64,000 nucleotides of DNA, taken from the NCBI GenBank assembly GCA_900545915.1, contig URAV01000005.1:1-64000 (forward strand), written 5' to 3'. The notes below the pieces were generated by a model. The model saw nothing but the letters and a program-made list of their open reading frames with translations, was not told where the DNA came from and did not search any database. Numbering within the stretch: the first letter of the stretch is position 1; every line of letters begins with the position of its first letter. Of this stretch, positions 18,124-26,022 are shown piece after piece. The position numbers were made by a program, and so were the translations under genes. The DNA is from an uncultured Porphyromonadaceae bacterium. Lineage in GTDB: Bacteria > Bacteroidota > Bacteroidia > Bacteroidales > Coprobacteraceae.

Positions 18124-19364
18124 ATTTAGAGCTATTTATAGCAAAAAAAATACATTTCAATAAAGACGGAAGAAAAAAAGTTTCTCCTCCGGCTATTCGT
18201 ATAGCAACCTTGGGTGTAGCTTTAGGATTGGCCATAATGATTGTATCTGTAGCTATTGTCATAGGTTTTAAACATGAGGTCAGCGGTAAAGTAATAGGGT
18301 TCAGCTCACATATCCAAATCAGCGGGTTTTCAAATAATTCATCTTTTGAAACATTGCCTATCGGCGTTTCCGATAGTTTACAAACCGCATTAAAACAAAA
18401 TCCTGAAATTTTATACATTGAAAATTTCGCTACTAAGCCGGGTATATTAAAGACCGATAATGAATTTTTAGGAATAGCACTTAAGGGTGTAGATAAAAAT
18501 TATGATTGGTCTTTTTTTGAAAAGAATCTTTTGGTAGGCGTCCCTCCTCACCTCTCCGATTCGACCATTTCAAATGAAATATTAATATCACATTATATTG
18601 CAAACAAACTACATTTAGAAGCGGGAGATCGAATACTTTGTTATTTTATAGAAGATAACATCAGAGCCAGAAAATTTAAGATAACAGGAATATATCAGAC
18701 CAATTTTACCGAATACGATAAACTCTTTATTATCGGAGATGTTCGTCATGTTCAAAAACTTAATAGATGGGAAACTGACCAATTTAGTGGTATTGAAGTG
18801 AAATTACGAGATTTTTCAAAATTAGATGAAATAACCGAAAATCTCTATTTCGATTTAATGAATTGTACAGACCGATATGGGGAACACTATTTTGTTCGTT
18901 CTGTCCGAGAATTGAACCCGCAGTTATTCAATTGGCTGGATTTGCTGGACATGAATGTATGGGTAATCCTCATTTTAATGGCTATTGTTGCTGGTTTTAC
19001 GATGATTTCGGGCTTATTAATTATTATTTTGGAACGAACTAACATGATCGGCATATTAAAAGCCTTAGGGGCAACCAATTATTCTATCCGTAAAGTCTTT
19101 ATTTATATTTCGACCTTCTTAGTCGGAAAAGGAATGATATGGGGTAATATAATAGGGATACTATTATGCCTGCTACAAGCCCATTTCAAACTTATCAAAT
19201 TAGATCCTGATGTGTATTATATTCCGGCAGTTCCTATCGAATTGAATTTTGGATATATACTCATTCTGAATATCAGCTGCCTGGTGATTTCTTTGTTAAT
19301 GCTTATCGGTCCTTCTTACTTGGTCTCTCTCATACGACCGGCAAAATCGATTAAATTTGAATGA
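18120..19364 (+). CDS. LolC/LolE-like ABC transporter permease (FtsX family)
   Basis: 414-residue inner-membrane permease. It has an N-terminal helix with the LolCE-type IATLGVALGLAIMIVSVAIV, a large periplasmic MacB-PCD-like domain (about 50-260), and three C-terminal transmembrane helices with the FtsX core GILKALGATNYSIRKVFIY. In proteobacteria, LolCDE extracts lipoproteins to the outer membrane. No ATPase gene is adjacent. It overlaps the aminotransferase by 4 bp (ATGA), indicating translational coupling. A dispersed repeat follows. Confidence 0.88.
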   Translation: MNLELFIAKKIHFNKDGRKKVSPPAIRIATLGVALGLAIMIVSVAIVIGFKHEVSGKVIGFSSHIQISGFSNNSSFETLPIGVSDSLQTALKQNPEILYIENFATKPGILKTDNEFLGIALKGVDKNYDWSFFEKNLLVGVPPHLSDSTISNEILISHYIANKLHLEAGDRILCYFIEDNIRARKFKITGIYQTNFTEYDKLFIIGDVRHVQKLNRWETDQFSGIEVKLRDFSKLDEITENLYFDLMNCTDRYGEHYFVRSVRELNPQLFNWLDLLDMNVWVILILMAIVAGFTMISGLLIIILERTNMIGILKALGATNYSIRKVFIYISTFLVGKGMIWGNIIGILLCLLQAHFKLIKLDPDVYYIPAVPIELNFGYILILNISCLVISLLMLIGPSYLVSLIRPAKSIKFE

Positions 19365-19389
19365 GAGAATCTCCTTAAAACTAAAGGTT

Positions 19390-19550
19390 TGTCTAAATTT
19401 TCCAACAAAAAAGTATTATCAGGTCATCTTTGTGTTTTCTTCCGATCTTTTTCCCGTTTTCTCTCGTCAGATAGTTCGCTATCTTCCTCGTAAAAACAAC
19501 CAAACATCCTCGAAAGAAAATCTCAAACCTGATCCGAGTAAAATTTATAC
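19390..19550. repeat. Dispersed intergenic repeat, copy B
   Basis: It aligns along about 150 bp with 34900-35062. Shared blocks include TATTATCAG, TCTTTTTC, TCAGATAG and ATCCTCGAAAG. It contains a perfect small hairpin AGATAG-TTCG-CTATCT at 19469-19484. It lies between two convergent genes. A 91-codon open frame across it (19357-19632) has no protein-like features. Confidence 0.7.
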
Positions 19551-19591
19551 TCTTATAAGCACAATAACAGAATTATTTAATAAGCCCAGAA

Positions 19592-20719
19592 TCAATCAAA
19601 TAATTCTTTTAATTTTTCTTTCAAACGATTAGAATCTGTTTCTTTTGCGGCAATACTTCCATCCGGATTTAACAGGAGGATATAAGGTATTTTATTAATT
19701 TCGTAAGCTTTGGCGGCATCACTCTCCCACCCTTTAAGATCTGATAAATGTGGACAAGCTAAATTATGTCGTTCTATATTTTCTATCCAAGATAAAGAAT
19801 CTGTGTCTAAAGACACTCCAACAATATCAATACCTTTATATTTATATTTTTTATGTATTTCTATTAGATTTTTCATTTCTATTCGGCTTGATGGAGATAT
19901 AGATGCCCAAAAAGCTACAATCAAAAATTTTCCTCGTCCGGCATATTCAGATAAAGATTTTTTTCTTCCTCGAACATCCTGAGAATCAAAATTTTTGAAC
20001 ATTTTTCCTATAGCTATATTATTCAATCGTCTGATTCTTTCGGAAATAATTCTTATATCCGGTTGATTTTTAAATGTAGATCCGGCTTTTTGCAAAATAT
20101 TTTCAATATCCTTGTCCGTTAATCTATTCCGGTTTAAATTAAAAATATAAGCGCCTAATATATTATTCAGATTCTGTCCTATAACCTTCTTAATAAACTC
20201 CAGATTTGCTTTTTCCTCAGAGTTATACTCTTCGTATATTTGCTTCTCGGTCTCTTTATTTATCGTACTGTCAGCTATCATTTTTTTATATTGTATTTCT
20301 ATACGAGTAAGCTGCTTTCCATACCTGTCCATAGACCTTTGAAATGAAAAAAGAGAATCATTCAATGCTGTTCCTGTCGCTTTAGAATCTGATTTTGTAA
20401 TTTGAACATTTATCGTTCCATTTTCTAATATAAACGTTACCGGCACATATTCCGGTAACAAAAGATCTTCCCTAAAACGTAAATAACAAACTGTCGGAGC
20501 ATCTTGAACGCCCTTTAAATGGAACTTATTTTCCTCTACTAATGTACTATCTATGTTCGTAAGCTCATTTCCGTCCACTTTAGAAAGATATATAATCTTT
20601 CCATTAAATCGGGGATTATAAACTTCTCCGTTCAATTCATAAGAGTCCGGAATATTACTACTGCACCCGCCTAAAATAAAGCCAATGCCAGTCATAAATA
20701 ATATAATTCGGTACATCAC
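19592..20719 (-). CDS. Thioredoxin-fold lipoprotein (DUF4369 + TlpA-like), active-site cysteines absent
   Basis: 375-residue predicted lipoprotein with lipobox LGGC and Cys19. The N-terminal DUF4369-like beta domain (about 28-130) is followed by a helical linker and a C-terminal AhpC/TSA-Redoxin domain (about 235-375). Where TlpA/ResA proteins carry WCxxC, this protein reads WASISPSSRIEM near residue 272, so both cysteines are serine. The rest of the fold (LIVAFWAS, VGVSLDTD, IPYILLLNPDG with cis-Pro) is intact. It therefore probably has no disulfide reductase activity. Promoter box at 20742. Confidence 0.88.
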   Translation of the reverse strand: MMYRIILFMTGIGFILGGCSSNIPDSYELNGEVYNPRFNGKIIYLSKVDGNELTNIDSTLVEENKFHLKGVQDAPTVCYLRFREDLLLPEYVPVTFILENGTINVQITKSDSKATGTALNDSLFSFQRSMDRYGKQLTRIEIQYKKMIADSTINKETEKQIYEEYNSEEKANLEFIKKVIGQNLNNILGAYIFNLNRNRLTDKDIENILQKAGSTFKNQPDIRIISERIRRLNNIAIGKMFKNFDSQDVRGRKKSLSEYAGRGKFLIVAFWASISPSSRIEMKNLIEIHKKYKYKGIDIVGVSLDTDSLSWIENIERHNLACPHLSDLKGWESDAAKAYEINKIPYILLLNPDGSIAAKETDSNRLKEKLKELFD

Positions 20720-20741
20720 TCTAAAGATTCATTTAAATGGA

Positions 20742-20749
20742 CAAAAATA
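20742..20749 (-). promoter_or_regulatory. Promoter -7 box for the TlpA-like lipoprotein
   Basis: Minus-strand TATTTTTG, 23 nt upstream of the start and just past the receptor terminator. Confidence 0.55.
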
Positions 20750-20758
20750 ATCAATTAA

Positions 20759-20796
20759 TTAAAAACGGCATGATAATAAATGCTTATCATGCCGTT
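20759..20796 (-). terminator. Intrinsic terminator of the TonB receptor gene
   Basis: A 13-bp perfect stem (AACGGCATGATAA with its complement at 20784-20796) and a 7-nt loop, followed on the minus strand by a T-rich tract (TTTTTAATTAATT). Confidence 0.85.
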
Positions 20797-20818
20797 GATC
20801 CTTGGTTTCGGTAAAAAT

Positions 20819-22702
20819 TTAAAATTTAAAATCGAATCCTCCCATTGCTATAGCACCCGGCATCGGATATCCGTCATTAATGGTATATTTCGTATTTGTC
20901 AAATTTTCTCCTTTTATAAACAACGTAATATTCTGTTTTTTATCTCCTATTTTATAGGCAATACGTCCATTCAGAAGAGTATAATCTTCGCTCTTCATTA
21001 AATTACTGACATATAAACCGAATATCGACTGCATATTTAATGTTACACTCAAATTTTTCCACGTATATAAGCTTTCTAAAAACCATTTATGTTTAGGAGC
21101 AGCAACAATCTCCTTGTTGGTGTGTAAAAAGCTATAATTTGTAGAAAAGCGCAGATTTCGTAAAACCTGAATATCTGCATCCAATTCAATACCCTTATTA
21201 TAAAACTTTCCGACATTTTCAAGCTGCCCTGACTGTGGATCAACTTGAATCATATTTTTTCCATCGATATAAAATGCCGTTACTTCTGCATGTATCCGAT
21301 TGTTCCAAAAATATTGTCCGATAGACACCTCGTAATTCAACATGCTCTCTGGATTCAAATCTGCATTCGCTTTATTTCCAGGTCCGAATGTAATATAAAG
21401 TTCTCGCATATTAGGACTACGAAACCCCTTCGAAAAAGAAGCTTTAATAGAATTTCCGAAAAAAGGTCTCCATGTAAATCCTGCCTGCGGGACCCACTCA
21501 CTGCCGTATGTGCTGTTATGTTCGTAGCGGACTCCTGCATTTAGAGTGAATTGATTCCAGAATTCTTGTTGCATTATCGCATATCCGGCCAATTCATGTA
21601 CGCTTTTATCTGCAATAATGTCTTTTCTTTCTCCTGAAAAAAAGGCATTCCACGCGTTTCCACCCCAATTCTTATAATCAACTCCTAATGTAAATTGATT
21701 GTTCGGAATAATAAAAAATGATTCATACGCCTGTACACCGTAATTGAAGTCTGTTGAACGAAACAAATAATCTTTTGCCGCTTCATCCGCTTCATGGCCA
21801 TCGTTGATCTTATGATTTCCCCAACTATAAAAAGCCCTTATTGCTCCGGAATATTTCTGATATTTGTTTTCAACTCCCACAGATGCGATTCCACGCCATA
21901 TATGCATCCAACCGTCTAATAACGGCTCGGTATCCTTTCCGGGATTCCTTAAATCGTAATATGCAGCACTAATATCTCCGACAACACTATAATGAGAAGA
22001 AATATCATAGCCGATTTTTATGAATCCGTTCGTAATATTAAATTTCGAATTATCGCGATGTCCATCCGTACGATCATGATTCAGGGAAATAAAACTGTTA
22101 AATTTTCCCGACCTCATGCCATTATTGATCATGTATTTCTGGGTATTATAAGAACCGTACATCGCTCTCGCATGAGTACTGACTCCTTCTTCATGTTGAC
22201 TTCGGGTGATTATATTCACAACCCCTCCCATTGCATTAGATCCGTATAGAAGCGATCCCGGTCCACGTATCACCTCTACTTTATCCACATCAGATGCGAC
22301 ATAAGTGTCAGGAAGACTATGTCCATAAATCCCTGCCCATTGAGGTTGCCCGTCAAATAGCATAAGCACTTTATTACCGCTTCCCACACCTCTTATATTT
22401 ACCGTTCCGGCTGATCCCGTAGATACTCCGAAACCGGTAATTCCCCGCTGAGTGACAAATAATCCGGGTACTCTTTGAGATAAGACCGGAAGTAAAGCAG
22501 ACTCACTACTACGCTCAATCTCTTGACGTGTGACTATAGAAACAGACAAAGGAGTATTGTTTCTGTTCACTTTCGTTTTTGTCGCGGTGACAACAACTTC
22601 TTGTATATCCAACGTATCTTTTACCGACGGTCCTGCATGAGTAGAAAAAACAATACAAAATAAAAATACAACTGAATAAATGTGTCGAATACCTTTTTTC
22701 AT
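20819..22702 (-). CDS. TonB-dependent outer-membrane receptor
   Basis: 627-residue outer-membrane transporter with a signal peptide (residues 1-23). A probable TonB box region (DIQEVVVTATK) is followed by the plug domain with NIRGVGSGNKVLMLFDG and VIRGPGSLLYGSNAMGGVVNI, then a 22-strand barrel ending in GGFDFKF. The size and lack of a SusD partner suggest a metal chelate or small cofactor rather than a glycan. A NikR-like regulator is encoded just upstream, and an inverted repeat at 22731-22758 lies in the leader, so expression is probably controlled by that regulator. The substrate is unknown. Confidence 0.93.
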   Translation of the reverse strand: MKKGIRHIYSVVFLFCIVFSTHAGPSVKDTLDIQEVVVTATKTKVNRNNTPLSVSIVTRQEIERSSESALLPVLSQRVPGLFVTQRGITGFGVSTGSAGTVNIRGVGSGNKVLMLFDGQPQWAGIYGHSLPDTYVASDVDKVEVIRGPGSLLYGSNAMGGVVNIITRSQHEEGVSTHARAMYGSYNTQKYMINNGMRSGKFNSFISLNHDRTDGHRDNSKFNITNGFIKIGYDISSHYSVVGDISAAYYDLRNPGKDTEPLLDGWMHIWRGIASVGVENKYQKYSGAIRAFYSWGNHKINDGHEADEAAKDYLFRSTDFNYGVQAYESFFIIPNNQFTLGVDYKNWGGNAWNAFFSGERKDIIADKSVHELAGYAIMQQEFWNQFTLNAGVRYEHNSTYGSEWVPQAGFTWRPFFGNSIKASFSKGFRSPNMRELYITFGPGNKANADLNPESMLNYEVSIGQYFWNNRIHAEVTAFYIDGKNMIQVDPQSGQLENVGKFYNKGIELDADIQVLRNLRFSTNYSFLHTNKEIVAAPKHKWFLESLYTWKNLSVTLNMQSIFGLYVSNLMKSEDYTLLNGRIAYKIGDKKQNITLFIKGENLTNTKYTINDGYPMPGAIAMGGFDFKF

Positions 22703-22730
22703 CTTTATCCTTTTTAGTTTTATTACTTGA

Positions 22731-22758
22731 GTGACACGTTTTCTTATTATCGTGTCAC
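22731..22758. promoter_or_regulatory. Candidate operator, GTGACA-N16-TGTCAC
   Basis: Perfect inverted repeat of 8 bp (GTGACACG and CGTGTCAC) with a 12-nt spacer. Read as 6-bp half-sites it is GTGACA-N16-TGTCAC, the same half-site length and spacing as the E. coli NikR operator (GTATGA-N16-TCATAC). It lies 29-56 nt upstream of the TonB receptor start and 18 nt after the NikR-like gene. Confidence 0.7.
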
Positions 22759-22775
22759 CATAAATTCAAAAAAAA

Positions 22776-23177
22776 TTAATCAGCTCTGCTCATAACAAGC
22801 TTTCCATGTTTTATCCCCTTTATTGTGATCAGCCTGTCCGAAAGTTCGGTCAACTTATAAGCTTCTCCGGTTACCGTTGCAATATGAAGGCAAAAATTAC
22901 TATTGAGGTAATATTGAGAAGATGACAAAATAACCTGCTGATATGCTTGTTGTATTTCCTCAATTCTTACAGAAATATCTTTCTTACTCTGATCATACAT
23001 AATAATGATTGTTCCGGCTACAACATGATTACATAGCCATTTAGTCTCCGCAATATTTTTTTCAACCAAAAATCTAATTGCCTGGGACCTATTTGTAAAA
23101 CCGTTATTAACAACAAATAAATCAAGAGACTCTAATAAATTTTCATCCAAAGAAACTCCGAAACGTTTTAATCCCAT
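22776..23177 (-). CDS. NikR-like ribbon-helix-helix regulator with altered metal site
   Basis: 133 residues, the same length as E. coli NikR. The N-terminal ribbon-helix-helix (KRFGVSLDENLLESLD, then FTNRSQAIRFLV) and the C-terminal ACT-like domain (GTIIIMYDQSKKD to IKGIKHGKLV) align end to end with an offset of one residue. The E. coli Ni ligands His76, His87, His89 and Cys95 correspond here to Gln77, Gln88, Tyr90 and Cys96, so only the cysteine is kept. DNA binding should be intact; nickel sensing is doubtful. It probably controls the adjacent TonB receptor through the repeat at 22731-22758. Confidence 0.85.
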   Translation of the reverse strand: MGLKRFGVSLDENLLESLDLFVVNNGFTNRSQAIRFLVEKNIAETKWLCNHVVAGTIIIMYDQSKKDISVRIEEIQQAYQQVILSSSQYYLNSNFCLHIATVTGEAYKLTELSDRLITIKGIKHGKLVMSRAD

Positions 23178-23197
23178 ATCATCCTCTGTTATTTAGG

Positions 23198-23205
23198 CAA
23201 AAATA
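23198..23205 (-). promoter_or_regulatory. Promoter -7 box for the NikR-like gene
   Basis: Minus-strand TATTTTTG, 21 nt upstream of the start codon. Confidence 0.5.
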
Positions 23206-23318
23206 CACTCATTTATTGAATTTAAAACATAAAACAGCTTTATAATAAAAAGTGTTCACATAAATTAGAAAAACTTTTTTTTATAGTTTTTGTTATTAAG
23301 AATATACAGAAACCTAAT

Positions 23319-23897
23319 ATGAATAAATATTTCTCTATTTCATATCAACAGCAACATCCGGAACAAGCGACAATCGACCAAAATTGCAGTAATGAATTTC
23401 TTGGTTTAGGCTTCAAAGAAATTTGTGTTTATTTACAGAGAATTGAGCATGATACGTTTCCTCCGAATTCATCTCCGAATGGTTTTATTAATATATTTTG
23501 GGGTTATAATCCTGAAAAATTACCATTGACCGACCTTATTAACGATTTAGAAGATATAAAAAACAACCTCTCCACATCTCAAGAAATAGAAAATCAAATA
23601 AAAGTCCATGACTTCGTTTTAGACGATATAATTTGGAGTATCGATAAAATAATACTGAATATAAAGGAAAACGGTATTGACAAAACATTCGATAAATATA
23701 GCAAAGAAATAGACTTTATTCTGAAAATCGGTGAAAATACAATCATACAAAACAATGTAAATATGCAAACCTTTGCTCTATCGTTTATCAATATACAAGA
23801 GATCTTGCAAAAAATTTATAATCAAATTTCTCCGAAAATAAAAAAAGAATTTGCTTATGATATAGACTTCATCTATCTGACATGTATGAAAAAATAA
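23319..23897 (+). CDS. Hypothetical protein, 192 aa
   Basis: Soluble protein with no signal peptide and no domain I recognise. The N-terminus is mixed (MNKYFSISYQQQHPEQAT, then a FLGLGFKEICVYLQRIEHD segment with a PPNSSPNGF loop). Residues 70-185 are largely helical, with repeated Ile/Asn/Lys heptad-like stretches. The gene is very AT-rich. It is convergent with the YfcE-type gene (1 nt between the ends) and stands alone on its strand. Coding is supported by length and a clean start. Confidence 0.7.
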   Translation: MNKYFSISYQQQHPEQATIDQNCSNEFLGLGFKEICVYLQRIEHDTFPPNSSPNGFINIFWGYNPEKLPLTDLINDLEDIKNNLSTSQEIENQIKVHDFVLDDIIWSIDKIILNIKENGIDKTFDKYSKEIDFILKIGENTIIQNNVNMQTFALSFINIQEILQKIYNQISPKIKKEFAYDIDFIYLTCMKK

Positions 23898-23898
23898 A

Positions 23899-24393
23899 TT
23901 ATTTTTCTCCTAATTCTATCACCTCCAAATCTTTAAACATTTTATTATCAATCGTAAAACGTACCAATGTCCTCTTCTTATGGAAACCATATTTACCGGC
24001 AGCTCCCGGATTTATATGTAAAAGCTTTAAAGTTTTATCATATAAAACCTTTAGTATGTGAGAATGTCCGGATATAAATAAATCCGGAGGATTTCTATAA
24101 ATTTCGGGGATAACTTCTCTGTCATACTTTCCGGGATATCCGCCAATATGAGTCATCCATATATCTGCACTTTCTACAATAAAACGAAGATGTTTCGGAT
24201 ACACAGCACGTATATCTTGTCCGTCAATATTACCGTAAACTGCACGGAACGGTTTAAATGATTGAAACTTATCGACAATTTCCATAGACCCTATATCTCC
24301 GGCATGCCATATTTCATCACATTCTGAAAAATATTTAATATATCTTTCATCCCAATAAGCATGTGTATCAGATAATAATCCTATTCTTTTCAT
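23899..24393 (-). CDS. YfcE/MJ0936-family metallophosphoesterase
   Basis: 164-residue calcineurin-like phosphodiesterase. The start MKRIGLLSDTHAY is chosen because a promoter box spans the ATG of the longer frame. All metal-binding blocks are present in order: SDTHAY, HAGDIGS, YGNID, THIGGYPG and SGHSH, ending with the family-typical NPGAAG. Such enzymes hydrolyse phosphodiesters in the cytosol; the physiological substrate is usually unknown. Monocistronic. Confidence 0.92.
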   Translation of the reverse strand: MKRIGLLSDTHAYWDERYIKYFSECDEIWHAGDIGSMEIVDKFQSFKPFRAVYGNIDGQDIRAVYPKHLRFIVESADIWMTHIGGYPGKYDREVIPEIYRNPPDLFISGHSHILKVLYDKTLKLLHINPGAAGKYGFHKKRTLVRFTIDNKMFKDLEVIELGEK

Positions 24394-24414
24394 ATTTTTC
24401 GATATAATCCGGCA

Positions 24415-24422
24415 CAAACATA
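24415..24422 (-). promoter_or_regulatory. Promoter -7 box for the phosphoesterase
   Basis: Minus-strand TATGTTTG, 22 nt upstream of the chosen start and overlapping the alternative upstream ATG. Confidence 0.55.
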
Positions 24423-24525
24423 CATAAACTTTTCCTTATTTCACATTTTCTGTTCCAAAAGCTGGTTTCACAATAGTGTTAAGCTATTTTAATCCAAAAG
24501 GAAAGTTTTTTTCTAAATGAATGAT

Positions 24526-24533
24526 TATATTTG
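24526..24533 (+). promoter_or_regulatory. Promoter -7 box for phoH
   Basis: TATATTTG preceded at the right distance by a T-rich -33 region, about 52 nt before the start codon. Confidence 0.5.
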
Positions 24534-24584
24534 AAAAAGACAAAATGTCTTTATTCAAAATATTAACTATTAAAACATGCTATT

Positions 24585-25907
24585 ATGAGTGCCAAAAAAA
24601 ATTTTGTGTTAGATACGAATGTTATTCTGCACGATTACAAATGCTTGTTTAATTTTCAAGATAATGACATTTTCATTCCCATAGTTGTTTTAGAAGAATT
24701 AGACAAATTCAAAAAAGGAAACGACCAAATTAATTTCAATGCTCGAGAATTTGTTCGAGAGTTAGACGAGATTACAGATAATCATTTGTTTACAGAAGGC
24801 GCATTATTAGGCCCTGATTTAGGACGATTGTCCATCGTTGTCAATAGTACATATCCTGAAAAAGTAAAATCGGTATTTCCAGAAAAGAAACCTGATCACC
24901 TTATCCTGGCAGCAACATTGATAGTAAGAGAAAATCACCCTGACAAAAAGACTATTCTGGTAACTAAAGACATAAATTTACGGATGAAAGCCCGTGCTAT
25001 AGGTATCGAAACTGAAGACTATATCAATGATAAAGTCAAAAATATCGATATTTTCGAATCAGAGCATCGGGTATTGGACAATGTCTCTCCAGAAATTATC
25101 GATGCTATTTATAAATCTAAAGACGGTATTCCGGCCACAGAAATATCGAATGAACCGTTTAAGTCGAACGAATGTTTCGTTTTAGAAAGTGGAACTTCTT
25201 CTGTCCTTGCCCGCTATGTTTCCGAAAGCGGTAAAGTCCGTAAAGTTGTTAAAGAAAAGAATTTCGGCATAGAACCACGTAATGCAGAACAAACCTTTGC
25301 TTTTGATTTACTAAATGATCCGGAAGTCAAACTCTTAGCTTTAACGGGAAAAGCCGGAACTGGGAAAACGCTATTAGCTTTAGCCGGAGCTTTACGACAA
25401 AACAAATTGTATAAACAAATTTTATTAGCTCGTCCTATTGTAGCTTTGGCTAATAAAGATTTGGGATATTTACCCGGAGATGAAAAACAAAAAATAGCTC
25501 CTTACATGCAGCCTCTATTCGATAATTTAAATGTCATTAAACATCAATTTTCTCTTGAAAGCAGCGATTACAGAGTTTTGCAAGATATGCAGGAAAAAGG
25601 TACATTGGTTATTGAGGCTTTGGCTTATATACGAGGACGAAGTCTTTCCGAGACATTTTGTATTATCGACGAAGCTCAAAACTTAACTCCTCATGAAATA
25701 AAAACCATTATAACCCGAGCCGGAGAAGGGACAAAAATGGTATTTACCGGAGATATACAACAGATCGATTCACCCTATTTAGACTCTCAATCTAACGGGT
25801 TAGTTTATATGATAGATAAGATGCAAGGACAAACGTTATTTGGTCATGTAAACTTAATTAAAGGAGAAAGAAGCCGTCTTTCCGAACTGGCAAGTAATTT
25901 GCTTTAA
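24585..25907 (+). CDS. PhoH-family ATPase with N-terminal PIN domain (PhoH2 type)
   Basis: 440 residues. The N-terminal PIN ribonuclease domain (about 5-145) opens with LDTNVILHD and has conserved acidic positions. The C-terminal PhoH ATPase (about 230-440) has the P-loop LTGKAGTGKT, Walker B CIIDEAQN and the sensor-like FTGDIQQID. PIN-PhoH fusions act as RNA helicase/ribonucleases in the family members studied. It has its own promoter and stands alone. Confidence 0.93.
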   Translation: MSAKKNFVLDTNVILHDYKCLFNFQDNDIFIPIVVLEELDKFKKGNDQINFNAREFVRELDEITDNHLFTEGALLGPDLGRLSIVVNSTYPEKVKSVFPEKKPDHLILAATLIVRENHPDKKTILVTKDINLRMKARAIGIETEDYINDKVKNIDIFESEHRVLDNVSPEIIDAIYKSKDGIPATEISNEPFKSNECFVLESGTSSVLARYVSESGKVRKVVKEKNFGIEPRNAEQTFAFDLLNDPEVKLLALTGKAGTGKTLLALAGALRQNKLYKQILLARPIVALANKDLGYLPGDEKQKIAPYMQPLFDNLNVIKHQFSLESSDYRVLQDMQEKGTLVIEALAYIRGRSLSETFCIIDEAQNLTPHEIKTIITRAGEGTKMVFTGDIQQIDSPYLDSQSNGLVYMIDKMQGQTLFGHVNLIKGERSRLSELASNLL

Positions 25908-25960
25908 TTATTTCTATTCTTTCAAAGCGTGTGTAAAAAAAAAGACTCTTAAAAATAATA

Positions 25961-25995
25961 AGACAGGCCAAGAAATTTATTTCTTGGCCTGGTCT
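25961..25995 (-). terminator. Terminator downstream of groEL
   Basis: GACCAGGCCAAGAAA pairs with TTTCTTGGCCTGTC (one bulged base). On the minus strand it is followed by a T-rich tract, so it terminates groEL; it may also stop phoH read-through. Confidence 0.75.
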
Positions 25996-26022
25996 ATTCA
26001 GATATTATATTCTAAGCAAGGA

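Noticed and set aside
19357..19632. 91-codon ORF after the permease
   Set aside because: It lies across the dispersed repeat, overlaps the opposite-strand lipoprotein gene, and has no protein-like features.
22703..22775. Cobalamin or other riboswitch before the TonB receptor
   Set aside because: The leader is only about 70 nt long and holds just the inverted repeat; no B12-box-like sequence is visible.
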